Shown in pieces: positions 1 through 10,114 of a stretch of 64,000 nt of DNA; the first letter of the stretch is position 1; every line of letters starts with the position of its first letter. The notes under the pieces were generated by a model. It ran no database searches. It saw only the letters and a list, made by a program, of their open reading frames with translations, and had not been told where the DNA came from. This DNA comes from Aliiglaciecola sp. LCG003. Lineage in GTDB: Bacteria; Pseudomonadota; Gammaproteobacteria; Enterobacterales; Alteromonadaceae. Both the position numbers and the translations under genes were made by a program. The stretch is from positions 3,038,001 to 3,102,000 of the forward strand of contig NZ_CP128185.1 of NCBI RefSeq assembly GCF_030316135.1, in the 5' to 3' direction.

Positions 1-9
1 ACCTAGTAC

Positions 10-3000
10 CTAAGGTAATTTGTCAAGTAGCTCTTTGGCTTCTACTTTTTGACTCTCGTCCCCTTTTTCAAGGACTTCTTGTAATAGTTCAGCGGCTGAA
101 TCGTTATCGTCGGTTTCGATATAAGCTTGTGCTAAATCTAGTTTTGCACCTATACCGTCATCACTATCAACATCTACCATCTCATCCATAGCACGACTTT
201 GAGGGTACGAGTCTAGGGCAGCGCTTAGATTGAATTCTTGGTCGTTTCCAATCAATCCTTCCGCTTCGATACTTTCATTAATCAAATCATCAACATCTAG
301 AAAATCACTTTCATCTCGGGACTCTGTTGACTTAGCAAATTGTGACGAGGCATCTGGCTCATTTAACAATGCATCGAAATCGAGCCCAGTCTCATCAAGT
401 ATACGTTCTTGCTCTGTAACCAGTGGCTGTGCATCTTCATCATCAACATCTTCATCAATACTATCAAGAAGTTCATCGAAACTGGTTTTCTCAAGCTCAT
501 CAATTGAAGCTGACTCCTCAGCCTCAGGCGATGACAACCAATCACCTAAGCCCGGAAGGTCTTCAAGATCAACCGACTCCCTGGTATCCTCACTATCTGC
601 GCTATAATCATCAATGCTTTGCTCATCTAGGGCACTTTCATCAAACGCTTTGAGAGCTTCCTCCAAATCTGAATCGTCAATATCCCCGGTAGTCTCAGAA
701 GACAGACTATCTAAATCCCCTATGCTTGGTATGTCATCATCTAAATCTGAAATTATTTTATCTAAATCATCAGCATTGCTATTGGGTAACAGAGTCTCAA
801 GTTCAATGCCATCACTTTGAGATATAGCTTGTTCAGTATCATCATCCAATTCAACATCGAATGACGTCGACTCTAGTTCTACTTCACGGTCGAACTCCTC
901 CAACGCTTTTTCTAGCTCAGGGATATCATCATCAGGGTTATGACTGTCTTCAGGGCCATCTGATTCAGCAGCATCTACATCAAGATTATGACTGTCTTCA
1001 GGGGCATCTTCAGGGGCAAGGCTGTCATGACTGTCTTCAGGGGCAAGGCTGTCTTGCGAGACATCAGTATCAAGGGCATCAATAATATCCTCTACATGTT
1101 CTTCTAACTTGTCGCTATCAACATCTTCCTCACCATCTTGTTCAAACGAGATCTCAGCGCTGTCGGCCAGGATAGAATCAATGTCAATTTGCTCTTCGTC
1201 GGCCTGGGTGTCTACCGCGTTGTCTAAGCTGTCGGTTACCTCAATGCTTTCTGGCTGTGATTTTGGCACTTCCGCGGCAATATTTTGGTCCTGCTGACCG
1301 GATTCATCATCGCCCATATCCATTTCTGCAAGCAATTCATCTGCAGATAATGACTCAACACCTTGATTAGTTAGCGTCTGCTGCGCCAATAGTGCATCGA
1401 CGTCGTCACTGTCCATAAGCGCATCGTCGCTATCGATTTCATCACTTTCGACTACATCGGTATTAGTTGATTTGACTAGAATATCATCCAATTCTGCGAG
1501 CATTTCGTCACTGTCATCTTCTTCTATCATATCCTCTAGGCCGTCGGAAATTGAATCAAGCTCCTGAATACCCATTTGAGGCTCGCTTAGATTTGCCGTG
1601 TCGGACTCAGCATCTTGCTCTGAATCGTCATCATCAAGATCACCGACCATGCTGCCCATCTGCTCTAATTGCTCTATCTCTGTGAGCAATTCATCGGTGA
1701 TATTATCGAGTTGAACATTTTGACTCGTAATTTCACGGTCAATGTTTTGCAACATCGCCTCGCTCATCAATTCGGAATCATTATCAATAATTGACTCAGG
1801 AAGTTCGGGTTCGGGCTGTTCTAACAACTCATCGATGCTAATTTCGGGCTTTTCAGGCTCCTCATCAACTACAGACGTGACTGGAGCAGGGGCAACAGGC
1901 TGATCTGAAGGCTCAGCTGTACTATCTAAAATAGCATCAATATCTACGATTTCTGTTTCATCCGCGACATTTTGTTCAGTCTCGGGGGCAGCGTTACTTG
2001 AATCTTCATTTTCAACTAGGTCGTCAACCAGCGACGAGTCTTCAAGTGTTTGTTGATCTAATGCTTCGTCACTATCCCCTTCAATTTCAGCAAGTAAATC
2101 ATCATCTTCGTCAAATAGGCTATCAAGATCGTTCTGATCAAGCAGGCCGTCATCTTCGTCGTTTTCCTCACTTGTCTCTTCAACAATGGGGTCAAGACTG
2201 TCATCATCTAAATCATCAAAGTTCTCAAAATCGTCATCCAACTTAGAATCTAATGATTCCTCTAATTCATCCGACAACACATCATCGAGCAAATCATCGT
2301 CTGCAAATAAATCGTCGTCTGCTTGCTCTTCGATGTCACCGTTTAATTCATTCGTCAATGCATCGGCTAAATCATCCATCTCATCGCTTTGTTCAAGCAC
2401 AGCGGCATGATTGTCACTTAAAGCAGAATCGCTATCTGAAATGGAAGAGCGGTTTTTCCGGATCATCCACATTGCCAATGCGCCTAGCAAACTGATCGAT
2501 AAGAGAACAGATAATAGAATAAGGAACAGTGGGTCTGTTAGCCAAGCTAGATTGTCTTGTTCAAGTTCTGCCTTGCGCTGAGCTTCAGCTTGCCTAGAAA
2601 TTGACAGCAACTCATTTTGCAAGGCTAACATTTGATCCATTTGAACTTGAAGTTCTTCATCTACTCTGCCCCGCAGACTAGAGATATCACTATCTACATT
2701 ATCTAATCGGTCAACCAATTTCCGATTTTCGTCCAACAACGACTGTACGCTATTAATAGACTCGGCAAATTGCTGCCGGATTGCCATGAACTGGCGATTT
2801 TGTTCCGCATCAAGTGCCGTTAACTTGTCTTCAATCCCCTGCTTGGTGGCGGTAAGATCCTCTTTGCTGACGGCTGTTGTTATTTCTGCTGCCTTGGCCG
2901 CCACGGGTATGTTAGCTGGATCAGTCTGCCAATTGGAATCATCAGCTTCAGCCTTTAATCTAGCTTGCTTCTGGTCAATTCTAGCAATGTAGCGTTCTGA

Positions 3001-3303
3001 TGGCAGTTTCAAAATAGAACCATCAACTAAGTGATTAAAATTACTATTTTCAAAAGCTTCTGGGTTGAGTTCATAGATGGCTTGCATGACCTGATAAACC
3101 GAAAGATCGGAATTCTGGCGATAACGACTGGCGATACGCCACAGGGTGTCACTAGGTTTGATAGGACCGTAAACATTACCCGAAAGCTGGCTACTGCTAT
3201 TCTTCGGACCTTTAATTTGAACTTGCTGAGCTTCGATGCTGGTGCTTAAAGACCAAACTCCAACAGCTGCAATTAGCAAAAACACTACCTGTCGCAAATT
3301 CAT
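10..3303 (-). CDS. fimV: FimV-family pilus/polar assembly protein
   Basis: Large inner-membrane protein (1097 aa from the ATG at 3303). It has a signal peptide or N-anchor (MNLRQVVFLLIAAVGVWSL...), then the FimV N-terminal region with a LysM-like segment (IKPSDTLWRIASRYR). A coiled-coil stretch rich in Gln/Glu leads to one membrane segment near residue 280 (LFLILLSVLLSISLLGALAMW). A very acidic Asp/Glu/Ser-rich cytoplasmic region of about 700 residues follows, ending in a FimV C-terminal TPR-like cap (IGAKLDLAQAYIETDDNDSA). FimV proteins organise the cell pole and support type IV pili and type II secretion. The upstream TTG frame extension was not used because MNLRQ starts a clean signal sequence. 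Its place upstream of asd-pdxB genes matches other gammaproteobacteria. Identity is firm; exact role is inferred from the family. Confidence 0.93.
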   Translation of the reverse strand: MNLRQVVFLLIAAVGVWSLSTSIEAQQVQIKGPKNSSSQLSGNVYGPIKPSDTLWRIASRYRQNSDLSVYQVMQAIYELNPEAFENSNFNHLVDGSILKLPSERYIARIDQKQARLKAEADDSNWQTDPANIPVAAKAAEITTAVSKEDLTATKQGIEDKLTALDAEQNRQFMAIRQQFAESINSVQSLLDENRKLVDRLDNVDSDISSLRGRVDEELQVQMDQMLALQNELLSISRQAEAQRKAELEQDNLAWLTDPLFLILLSVLLSISLLGALAMWMIRKNRSSISDSDSALSDNHAAVLEQSDEMDDLADALTNELNGDIEEQADDDLFADDDLLDDVLSDELEESLDSKLDDDFENFDDLDDDSLDPIVEETSEENDEDDGLLDQNDLDSLFDEDDDLLAEIEGDSDEALDQQTLEDSSLVDDLVENEDSSNAAPETEQNVADETEIVDIDAILDSTAEPSDQPVAPAPVTSVVDEEPEKPEISIDELLEQPEPELPESIIDNDSELMSEAMLQNIDREITSQNVQLDNITDELLTEIEQLEQMGSMVGDLDDDDSEQDAESDTANLSEPQMGIQELDSISDGLEDMIEEDDSDEMLAELDDILVKSTNTDVVESDEIDSDDALMDSDDVDALLAQQTLTNQGVESLSADELLAEMDMGDDESGQQDQNIAAEVPKSQPESIEVTDSLDNAVDTQADEEQIDIDSILADSAEISFEQDGEEDVDSDKLEEHVEDIIDALDTDVSQDSLAPEDSHDSLAPEDAPEDSHNLDVDAAESDGPEDSHNPDDDIPELEKALEEFDREVELESTSFDVELDDDTEQAISQSDGIELETLLPNSNADDLDKIISDLDDDIPSIGDLDSLSSETTGDIDDSDLEEALKAFDESALDEQSIDDYSADSEDTRESVDLEDLPGLGDWLSSPEAEESASIDELEKTSFDELLDSIDEDVDDEDAQPLVTEQERILDETGLDFDALLNEPDASSQFAKSTESRDESDFLDVDDLINESIEAEGLIGNDQEFNLSAALDSYPQSRAMDEMVDVDSDDGIGAKLDLAQAYIETDDNDSAAELLQEVLEKGDESQKVEAKELLDKLP
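941..1056. repeat. Short direct repeats inside fimV
   Basis: The core GACTGTCTTCAGGG occurs at about 942, 990 and 1029, with partial copies between. On the coding strand this gives repeated PEDSHD/DSLAPED peptides in the acidic region. It looks like in-frame expansion of a disordered linker, so its length may vary between strains. Confidence 0.6.
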
Positions 3304-3724
3304 ATGATTGTATCGTCGTCCTGTTAGAATAATTATTATGAGACTGGGGTGCCTGTCTCTTTCCAAAGATAAAATTGCAAAAAATTAATCAGGGCTCAAT
3401 TGCAGCCATATTGATTGTTCAATCCCAGTTTCTACTTTAAGCTGAAACACAGCATAAAATGTCACAAACAGCGTCTCGTCATTTTATTGGCAACCGTTGC
3501 TGACTTATACAGGATAGCAAAAGTCATTCCAACCTGAAAATAGATATGTGATTGTATTCATAAATATAAACTACCAAGTGGATATGTTCTACTTGTCCAG
3601 CTGCACGCCATAAGCGTTTGTGCCAATCATTTACACCGTCAAATATTCATCATTAGCTATGTATCGACAAAGTAACAATTTTTATGAGCAATACCAATTT
3701 ATTCATTGCTGTATCCCGCAAAAA
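3304..3724. other. Gene-free stretch between fimV and asd terminator
   Basis: About 420 bases without a credible gene. The part next to 3303 must hold the fimV promoter, since fimV is read leftwards from here. The short forward reading frames near 3620-3880 have no ribosome site and run across the terminator. No RNA gene or repeat was recognised. Confidence 0.5.
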
Positions 3725-3757
3725 AAAAGCCAGCAGTCAAAAAGGCTGCTGGCTTTT
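3725..3757 (-). terminator. Rho-independent terminator of asd
   Basis: Arms AAAAGCCAGCAG and CTGCTGGCTTTT form a GC-rich stem. Read on the minus strand the stem ends in a run of about nine T. It lies about 35 bases after the asd stop codon, so it ends asd (and probably pdxB-asd) transcripts. Confidence 0.85.
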
Positions 3758-3792
3758 CCAGTGGATATTGACCACTGCATTAGGCATAAAGA

Positions 3793-4809
3793 CTACATAT
3801 AATCTCGAATCAATACTTCTGCAATCTGGATACTGTTGGTCGCTGCACCTTTGCGGACGTTGTCCGACACAACCCACAGGTTGATTCCGTTTGGATGAGA
3901 AATATCATTTCTAACCCGACCAACATAAACATCATCGGTGCCACTTGCATTGCCAACTTGGGTAGGAAAATCTTCATTATTTTCTAACAAAGTCACACCA
4001 GGCGCATTAGCGAGCAAGGCTTTCACATCTTGGGCATCAATTGGTGAATGGGTTTCAATATGAATTGCCTCGCCATGACCAAAGAATACTGGAACTCGCA
4101 CCGCAGTCGCATTAACCCGAATACTATCGTCACCCATTATTTTCTGAGTTTCCCAGACCATTTTCATTTCTTCTTTGGTGTAATCATTATCCATAAACAT
4201 GTCGATTTGTGGGATCACATTAAAGGCAATCTGGCGACTAAATGCTTTAGGCTTAATTTCTCTGCCACTTAACAAGTCAGTGGTTTGACGAGCTAACTCT
4301 TCCATTGCAGACTTTCCAGCACCTGAGACAGATTGATAAGTAGCAACGTTTATTCTAGCGATCCCCACAGCATCTTGGATCGGTTTAAGTGCCACTAACA
4401 TTTGAATGGTAGAGCAATTTGGATTGGCAATGATATTACGATTTCTAAAATCAGCTAGGGCATTAGGATTGACTTCAGGCACAACCAGTGGGATGTCAGG
4501 TTCATAACGGAAGTGAGAGGTATTATCGATGACCACACAACCAGCTTCAGCAGCTATAGGGGCAAACTTCTCTGACACGCTTCCACCGGCAGAGAAAAAA
4601 CCTAGTTGAGCCTGACTCCAATCAAACTCATCAGCATCAAGTACCGTAATCTCTTTGCCTTTAAAGGTCACCTTTCCACCAGCAGAACGGCTGCTCGCTA
4701 GAGGATAGAGTTTATTTACTGGAAAATCTCTTTGTTCTAGAATTTCTATCATATGTTGACCAACGAGACCGGTTGCTCCAAGGACAGCAACATCGAAAGC
4801 ACGAGACAT
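3793..4809 (-). CDS. asd: Aspartate-semialdehyde dehydrogenase
   Basis: Catalyses NADPH-dependent reduction of aspartyl phosphate to aspartate semialdehyde, the branch point to lysine/diaminopimelate, threonine and methionine. The 338-aa product starts MSRAFDVAVLGATGLVGQ, giving the Rossmann nucleotide loop. The catalytic cysteine is in NPNCSTIQM (about residue 132), followed by the substrate-loop segment VSGAGKSAMEEL. I chose the ATG at 4809, preceded by GGAGTG, over an upstream TTG because families begin at this point. It lies just downstream of pdxB, with only about 50 bases between, so the two are probably co-transcribed. Length is normal for the family. Confidence 0.95.
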   Translation of the reverse strand: MSRAFDVAVLGATGLVGQHMIEILEQRDFPVNKLYPLASSRSAGGKVTFKGKEITVLDADEFDWSQAQLGFFSAGGSVSEKFAPIAAEAGCVVIDNTSHFRYEPDIPLVVPEVNPNALADFRNRNIIANPNCSTIQMLVALKPIQDAVGIARINVATYQSVSGAGKSAMEELARQTTDLLSGREIKPKAFSRQIAFNVIPQIDMFMDNDYTKEEMKMVWETQKIMGDDSIRVNATAVRVPVFFGHGEAIHIETHSPIDAQDVKALLANAPGVTLLENNEDFPTQVGNASGTDDVYVGRVRNDISHPNGINLWVVSDNVRKGAATNSIQIAEVLIRDYM

Positions 4810-4860
4810 TAATGCATCACTCCAATTATCAATTAAAATACAGTTATTCTCAGGTGCCAA

Positions 4861-5982
4861 TTAGCCCTGGAAACCAAGATCGTAGATTGCCTTGGTTGGA
4901 GCAAAATTTCCAGTTTTTAAAGGGACTGAAGCAAATTCTCTTCTTATAGCATAGTGTTTTCGGCTATAAACAAATTGAGCAGCACTTTTTACCTCCCCTT
5001 TAAACTCATGGCTGTCTTGTTTTACATCATAGGTAGCTAAGATAACCTGCTTCACCTGTTGCAAGGGTGAGTCCTCAGGTTGTACGCTGAAATCCAGAGG
5101 CTCGCAAGGGGGCAAACAACTTTCAAACGACAACTTCTGTTCATGACCAAAGCGTTCGCACACTTGTTGATACAGCATATAAGTGCCCCGCGCCTTTCCC
5201 TCTAAGGTATGTCCGGCAATATGAGCAGTTGCGATCAGGGTTTTATTAACAAGGTTGAAGTCAATGTTGGGTTCATTTTCCCATACATCCAACATTAAAT
5301 TCAGCTTTTTCCCTTGACGATACAATGCTAAGGCTGCCTGGTTGTTCAACACTTCCCCTCTGCAAGCATTGATCAACAATTGTTCTGGTTTTAGTGCTGC
5401 TAAACGTTGCGCATCGAACATATGAAAGGTCGGGTGCTCACCCTCCACAATAAGGGGTACATGCAAGCTAATAACGTCGCACTGGCAAATATCGTCCAAA
5501 CTGGAAAACCTACGCGGATCATCGGTCTGTTCCAGTGGAGGATCACAAAGCAAAGTCTGTATCCCAATGGTTTGAAGGCGCTTCTGCAGTGCACTGCCTA
5601 CGTGACCTGCTCCCACAATACCCACGGTTTTATTTTGCAGTGCCTCGATATCAGCATAGTAATGATTAAACATACAACTTAAAACGTATTCAGCTACGGC
5701 AACAGCGTTGCAGCCAGCCGCGCTTCCCCAAGGCAATGCATGGCTGTCTAAATAATTTTTATCCAAATGATCTGAACCGGCGGTTGCCGTGGCGACATAT
5801 TTCAAATTCTTAGCTAAATGCAGCAAGGATTGATTAACTTTGGTGGTTGAGCGCACTAGCAACACATGGGTGTCAGCAATATCTTCTGGCTGAATTGCGC
5901 CGCTGGAGAACGCCTGACACTGTCCTAAGTCGGCAAAAAAGTGTTCGGCAAAAGGCATGGAATCTTCGTACAGTATATTCAT
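4861..5982 (-). CDS. pdxB: Erythronate-4-phosphate dehydrogenase
   Basis: Second step of the DXP-dependent pyridoxal phosphate route: oxidises 4-phosphoerythronate. It is a D-2-hydroxyacid dehydrogenase of 373 aa, starting MNILYEDSMPFAEHFF as in known PdxB proteins. The NAD-binding loop VGIVGAGHVGSALQKRL and the catalytic region (NACRGEVLNN, then DVWENEPNID and TAHIAGHTLEGKARG with the catalytic His) are intact. A C-terminal DUF3410-type dimerisation part follows. It sits directly upstream of asd, an arrangement common in gammaproteobacteria. Nothing unusual was seen. Confidence 0.94.
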   Translation of the reverse strand: MNILYEDSMPFAEHFFADLGQCQAFSSGAIQPEDIADTHVLLVRSTTKVNQSLLHLAKNLKYVATATAGSDHLDKNYLDSHALPWGSAAGCNAVAVAEYVLSCMFNHYYADIEALQNKTVGIVGAGHVGSALQKRLQTIGIQTLLCDPPLEQTDDPRRFSSLDDICQCDVISLHVPLIVEGEHPTFHMFDAQRLAALKPEQLLINACRGEVLNNQAALALYRQGKKLNLMLDVWENEPNIDFNLVNKTLIATAHIAGHTLEGKARGTYMLYQQVCERFGHEQKLSFESCLPPCEPLDFSVQPEDSPLQQVKQVILATYDVKQDSHEFKGEVKSAAQFVYSRKHYAIRREFASVPLKTGNFAPTKAIYDLGFQG

Positions 5983-6188
5983 AAACTATAAATACTCATT
6001 TAAGACAATGTTCAGGCTGCTTGCCCAGAAAATGAAAACGCTCAGCTATAATACGACAATTGGTAGCTCAACTGGGATTAAAAATGATCATCCCAACAAT
6101 TTTTATTACCAAGATACATGGCATTCGCTTAGCCCATATATTTTTATTGTCACGGCTTTTAAGTGGAATTTTGCTTGACGTTTTCGTC

Positions 6189-7058
6189 TTAAGATAGCGA
6201 TTGGCGAAAAGTTAAATAACACTCTAGAACTTTCTCGGGCATTTCCAAATGCGGATAGTGGCCACAAGGAAGACAGGCACAATCGGCTTTGTCAAGCAAC
6301 TGTTGATATCGCTCCACCATGTGCTGACCAGAGATGGGATCTTGCACACCATTGATAAAATGCAGCGGCACCTTACTCAATTGCATGGCTTCAACCCAAC
6401 GGTCGCGGTTTACTTTACGCTCATCAATATATTTCAACATCGCAGGCAGTATCCTGATGCCGTTATTGTGTGTGAGCAGTTGCCACAGTACATCAATTTC
6501 TGCTGCTTTGAGCGGGGTTTGCTTACCGAAAATATTGTTGAAACTCTTTTCTAGTGATCCTTTATTCATCCGTTTAGCCAGCATAGGGCCTAAAAAGCTT
6601 TTCAACAATTTTTGCCTGAACAACGGCCGGTGCGCTTCAGAAAACAAACCTCCGTTTAAAAAGCATATTGAAGGAATCTGCCACGTTAAGTCACAAGTAT
6701 AGTGTCGACTGAGGAGTTCTTGGGCCACTGAGTCGCCATAGTCATGTGCCAGAATATGCACGTTAGATAAGCCTAAATGGGCCACAAGTCCCTCCACAAT
6801 ATCGGCTTGCTGCATTAGCCTATATTGATGTGGGTAGGGTTTGTCAGACAAGCCATAACCAAGTAAATCTAAAGTTACAACATGATAATGGCGAGATAAC
6901 TCTTGCCATATCCTCTGCCAGTCCCAAGCAGCGCTGGGGAATCCGTGGATCAACATTACAGTTTCGCCTTCACCGGCTTGCCAATAGGCAATGTTATGTC
7001 CTTGTATCGCAAAATGATGATGTTGATTCCGATACTCGGTTAAATCCGCATAGGGCAT
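6189..7058 (-). CDS. MEST-like alpha/beta hydrolase
   Basis: 289-aa alpha/beta-hydrolase fold protein. The oxyanion region is HGFPSAAWDW. The nucleophile elbow reads LAHDYGDSVAQELL, that is, an Asp nucleophile as in haloalkane dehalogenases and epoxide hydrolases rather than Ser. The C-terminal catalytic His is in CGHYPHLEMPE. The elbow and the cap segment NGGLFSEAHRPLFRQKLL closely recall animal MEST/PEG1, whose substrate is not settled to my knowledge. There is no signal peptide, so it should be cytoplasmic. It lies 52 bases downstream of the class II aldolase gene and probably shares its transcript. The substrate cannot be told from sequence. Confidence 0.8.
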   Translation of the reverse strand: MPYADLTEYRNQHHHFAIQGHNIAYWQAGEGETVMLIHGFPSAAWDWQRIWQELSRHYHVVTLDLLGYGLSDKPYPHQYRLMQQADIVEGLVAHLGLSNVHILAHDYGDSVAQELLSRHYTCDLTWQIPSICFLNGGLFSEAHRPLFRQKLLKSFLGPMLAKRMNKGSLEKSFNNIFGKQTPLKAAEIDVLWQLLTHNNGIRILPAMLKYIDERKVNRDRWVEAMQLSKVPLHFINGVQDPISGQHMVERYQQLLDKADCACLPCGHYPHLEMPEKVLECYLTFRQSLS

Positions 7059-7110
7059 TGGTTAAGTCACTCCCGCAAAAGATCACTGTTAGCTGGCTAA
7101 CATAGTTAGT

Positions 7111-7866
7111 TTACTGGTCGTAGCCAGGATTAATTCGGTCTAACTTTCTCAATATCCCAGGCCAGGCCAAGGCGCCACCGGCAGAACGGGTTACTTGTTT
7201 TGCTTGCGCTTGAATGCCTTGAAGAATCGGATCAGCTATTCGGATGAGTGGCTGTCCTGTTGCTTGAGCTTGTAATTGGATCTCGCAAGAGCGCTGTAAC
7301 AAGAACATAAATAAGAAGGTATCCGCGATAGACTCCCCACAGGTTAATAAGCCGTGGTTACGTAAGATCATAAAGGATTTATCTGCTAAATCCGCCACCA
7401 AACGGGTCTTTTCATCTGGATTTAACGCCACACCTTCATAGTCGTGATAAGCCATAGACGCCAAAGCAAACAAGGATTGCTGACTATACGCTTCCAAACC
7501 GTTTCTCAACACTGACACTGCTACGCCTTGGGTGGTATGCAAATGCATCACACACTTAGCATCCTCTCTGGCTTCATGAACTGCACTATGAATAGTAAAA
7601 CCTGCCGGATTAATATTAAATTCAGTATCCATCACTATCTTGCCTTGCAAATCCACTTTGACAAGGTTTGATGCGGTAATCTCATCGAACATTAAACCAT
7701 AGGGGTTGATCAAGAAATGATGTTCTGGACCGGGTACGCGAGCCGATATATGAGTAAACACCAGATCATCCCAGCCATAATGGGCAACAATTCTATAGCA
7801 CGCAGCCAGATCAATACGGGTTTGCCATTCTTCTGAACTAACTTGATTTTGAACTGATAAAGTCAT
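7111..7866 (-). CDS. Class II aldolase/adducin-domain protein
   Basis: 251 aa, with the whole protein formed by one class II aldolase/adducin domain. Metal-binding histidines are visible in VMHLHTTQG, and a further His in LRNHGLLTCG. Relatives include fuculose-phosphate aldolase, but this adducin-like subgroup (FTHISARVPG..., INPYGLMFDEITASNL) is usually annotated only as a class II aldolase. I chose the ATG at 7866 because GGGAA precedes it by a good distance and the upstream residues are not family-like. It is divergent from a Crp/Fnr regulator, which may control it, and is followed by the MEST-like hydrolase. Confidence 0.85.
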   Translation of the reverse strand: MTLSVQNQVSSEEWQTRIDLAACYRIVAHYGWDDLVFTHISARVPGPEHHFLINPYGLMFDEITASNLVKVDLQGKIVMDTEFNINPAGFTIHSAVHEAREDAKCVMHLHTTQGVAVSVLRNGLEAYSQQSLFALASMAYHDYEGVALNPDEKTRLVADLADKSFMILRNHGLLTCGESIADTFLFMFLLQRSCEIQLQAQATGQPLIRIADPILQGIQAQAKQVTRSAGGALAWPGILRKLDRINPGYDQ

Positions 7867-7996
7867 GTGATTCCCAATTTTATTGTGAGCTGAATAAACC
7901 AGCATAAGATAATCTGCTGGCATGAACTGTCGCGAATTTGACAATCTTCTTTACACTAGCGATGATTCATTTTGACTAAATCAGCTGTGGTGGAAA

Positions 7997-8689
7997 ATGG
8001 ATAGACAACAGTTAGAAACACTCTTCAAGCGCAATAATTGGTTTTCTCAATTACCCGAGACAGTCATTAATAGCTTAGTTGGCATGAGTAGATTGAGAAT
8101 GCTTCCCAAAGGACAACAGTTACACGCTAAAGGAGATGTGGCTGACGGCTTATATTGCGTATTGGACGGTAAGATTCGCGTCAGTAACGTCAACAGCCAT
8201 GGCAAAGAAATGGTTTTGACCTGGCTTGATGACGGCAACTGGTTTGGCGAGATATCCTTGTTCGATGGCTTACCTCGTACCCATGATGCTCACGCAGAAC
8301 AAGCGACCACACTGTTAATGCTTCCGAATCAGACATTCCAAAAACTGTTGTTGTCACAACCTTCCTTGTATCCACATTTTGTGCGGTTGTTGTGCCAAAG
8401 GATAAGAGCGACATTTTCGTTACTTGATGAAACCGGTGGACTCAGTCTGCAAGGTCAGTTAGCAAAACGATTATTGCTCCTAGCTGGCGGTTTAACCAAT
8501 TCCGAGCAGGCAATTCAAGGTGCGACTATCAGTATTTCACAAGAGTCACTGGCCCATATGATCAACAGTTCGCGACAAACGGTGAACAAAATACTCAATC
8601 AACTCAAATCACAGCAGGTCATATCGTCGGCATATGGAAAAATTAAAATTTTAGACAGTGCGGAATTAATACAATTAAGCGAAATATAG
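7997..8689 (+). CDS. Crp/Fnr-family transcription regulator
   Basis: 230 aa. The N-terminal cyclic-nucleotide-binding fold (residues about 10-130) contains the phosphate-cassette-like GEISLFDGLPRTHDAHA. A long dimerisation helix follows, then a C-terminal winged helix-turn-helix (SQESLAHMINSSRQTVNKIL). The N-terminal cysteine set of oxygen-sensing FNR is absent, so an iron-sulfur sensor is unlikely. The ligand could be cAMP or another effector. It is divergent from the aldolase/hydrolase pair across about 130 bases, so control of that pair is plausible but inferred from position only. Confidence 0.88.
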   Translation: MDRQQLETLFKRNNWFSQLPETVINSLVGMSRLRMLPKGQQLHAKGDVADGLYCVLDGKIRVSNVNSHGKEMVLTWLDDGNWFGEISLFDGLPRTHDAHAEQATTLLMLPNQTFQKLLLSQPSLYPHFVRLLCQRIRATFSLLDETGGLSLQGQLAKRLLLLAGGLTNSEQAIQGATISISQESLAHMINSSRQTVNKILNQLKSQQVISSAYGKIKILDSAELIQLSEI

Positions 8690-8755
8690 CCATAAATGAA
8701 TGTTAGATATAGAGGAAGTAAGGCAACCAATGCCTCACTTCCACCTTACACTAGA

Positions 8756-9970
8756 TTAACTTTCGTAGCGTTTTAATACTAAGGTTGCGTTTGTACCACC
8801 AAAGCCAAAACTATTAGACATTATAGTGTTCAACTTGGCCTCGCGGGGCTCAGTGACTATATCTAAACCTTTGGCAGCTTCATCCAGATTATCAATATTG
8901 ATTGACGGAGCAATAAAATCATTTTCCATCATTAAAATACTGTAAATTGTTTCATTTACGCCTGCAGCACCAAGCGCATGACCAGTCATAGATTTAGTTG
9001 AACTGATTGCCGGTCCGTCACTGCCAAAGACTTCTTGGATAGCGCCAAGTTCTTTCACATCACCTACCGGTGTTGAGGTACCATGGGTATTTAGGTAGTC
9101 AATTTTGCTATCCACTCCTTGCATGGCCATTTTCATACATCGAACCGCACCTTCACCAGATGGAGCAACCATATCAACCCCGTCGGATGTAGCACCGTAA
9201 CCTACCACTTCAGCGTAAATTTTGGCGCCGCGTGCAAGAGCATGCTCTAGCTCTTCAACAACCACCATGCCACCACCGCCAGAGCTCACGAACCCATCTC
9301 TATCTGCATCATAAGTACGGGAAGCAACTGCTGGGTTATCGTTATATTTCGAAGATAATGCCCCCATAGCGTCAAACTGCACGGATAAAGTCCAATGAAG
9401 TTCTTCACCGCCGCCAGCAAACACTACGTCTTGCTTATTTAATTGAATCAGCTCTAATGCGTTGCCAATACAATGTGCACTGGTAGCGCAAGCAGAGGCA
9501 ATCGAATAGTTGATCCCTTTAATTTTAAATGGCGTCGCCAAACATGCAGACACGGTACTGGCCATGGACTTTGTTACCATGTAAGGTCCTACTCGCTTTA
9601 CACCCTTGGTGCGCAAAATATCTGCTGCATCAACTTGGCTTTTAGATGAAGCACCGCCCGAGCCGGCAATAATTCCGGTACGAATATTGGAAACTTGATC
9701 GTCGCCAAGTCCCGAATCCTCGACAGCCTGCTTCATTGCAATATAAGCATATGCTGCTGCATCCCCCATAAAACGTAATTGCTTACGGTCTATGTGCTCA
9801 GAAAAATCTATATCCACCTTACCCCAGACTTGGCTGCGTAATCCCATCTCCGCAAACTCGTCTGAAAAGGTGATGCCGGAGCGACCTTGCTTGAGTGACT
9901 CCAACACTTCTTGTTGGTTATTTCCAATACTCGAAACAATGCCGATACCTGTAATGACCGCTCTTCTCAT
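8756..9970 (-). CDS. fabB: 3-oxoacyl-ACP synthase I
   Basis: Beta-ketoacyl-ACP synthase I (404 aa), the elongating condensing enzyme needed for unsaturated fatty acids. The nucleophile Cys161 sits in [11 protein letters not shown]. The catalytic histidines are in [11 protein letters not shown] and [10 protein letters not shown], and the C-terminal loop is [14 protein letters not shown]. The start [10 protein letters not shown] is typical of FabB. It is divergent from mnmC, the same arrangement as in E. coli and relatives. Confidence 0.96.
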   Translation of the reverse strand: MRRAVITGIGIVSSIGNNQQEVLESLKQGRSGITFSDEFAEMGLRSQVWGKVDIDFSEHIDRKQLRFMGDAAAYAYIAMKQAVEDSGLGDDQVSNIRTGIIAGSGGASSKSQVDAADILRTKGVKRVGPYMVTKSMASTVSACLATPFKIKGINYSIASACATSAHCIGNALELIQLNKQDVVFAGGGEELHWTLSVQFDAMGALSSKYNDNPAVASRTYDADRDGFVSSGGGGMVVVEELEHALARGAKIYAEVVGYGATSDGVDMVAPSGEGAVRCMKMAMQGVDSKIDYLNTHGTSTPVGDVKELGAIQEVFGSDGPAISSTKSMTGHALGAAGVNETIYSILMMENDFIAPSINIDNLDEAAKGLDIVTEPREAKLNTIMSNSFGFGGTNATLVLKRYES

Positions 9971-10114
9971 AATTCACCCTTTAAAAACAATTTTGTTCGA
10001 ACAATTTTGCCGCATATAATAATGATTTTGTAAAGCGAACTGGTCTGCTCTTCTATGAAGTGGGATAATGCCACTCATTAATCCTAGCACGACTATCAAT
10101 TAAAAGGCGCTAAC

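Noticed and set aside
230-2500. Several plus-strand frames of 60-125 codons opposite fimV
   Set aside because: They are antisense shadows of the long acidic Asp/Glu/Ser region, giving Ser/His-rich nonsense, and lack ribosome sites.
7997-8689. Crp/Fnr gene read as the oxygen sensor Fnr
   Set aside because: The N-terminal cysteines needed for the iron-sulfur cluster are absent.
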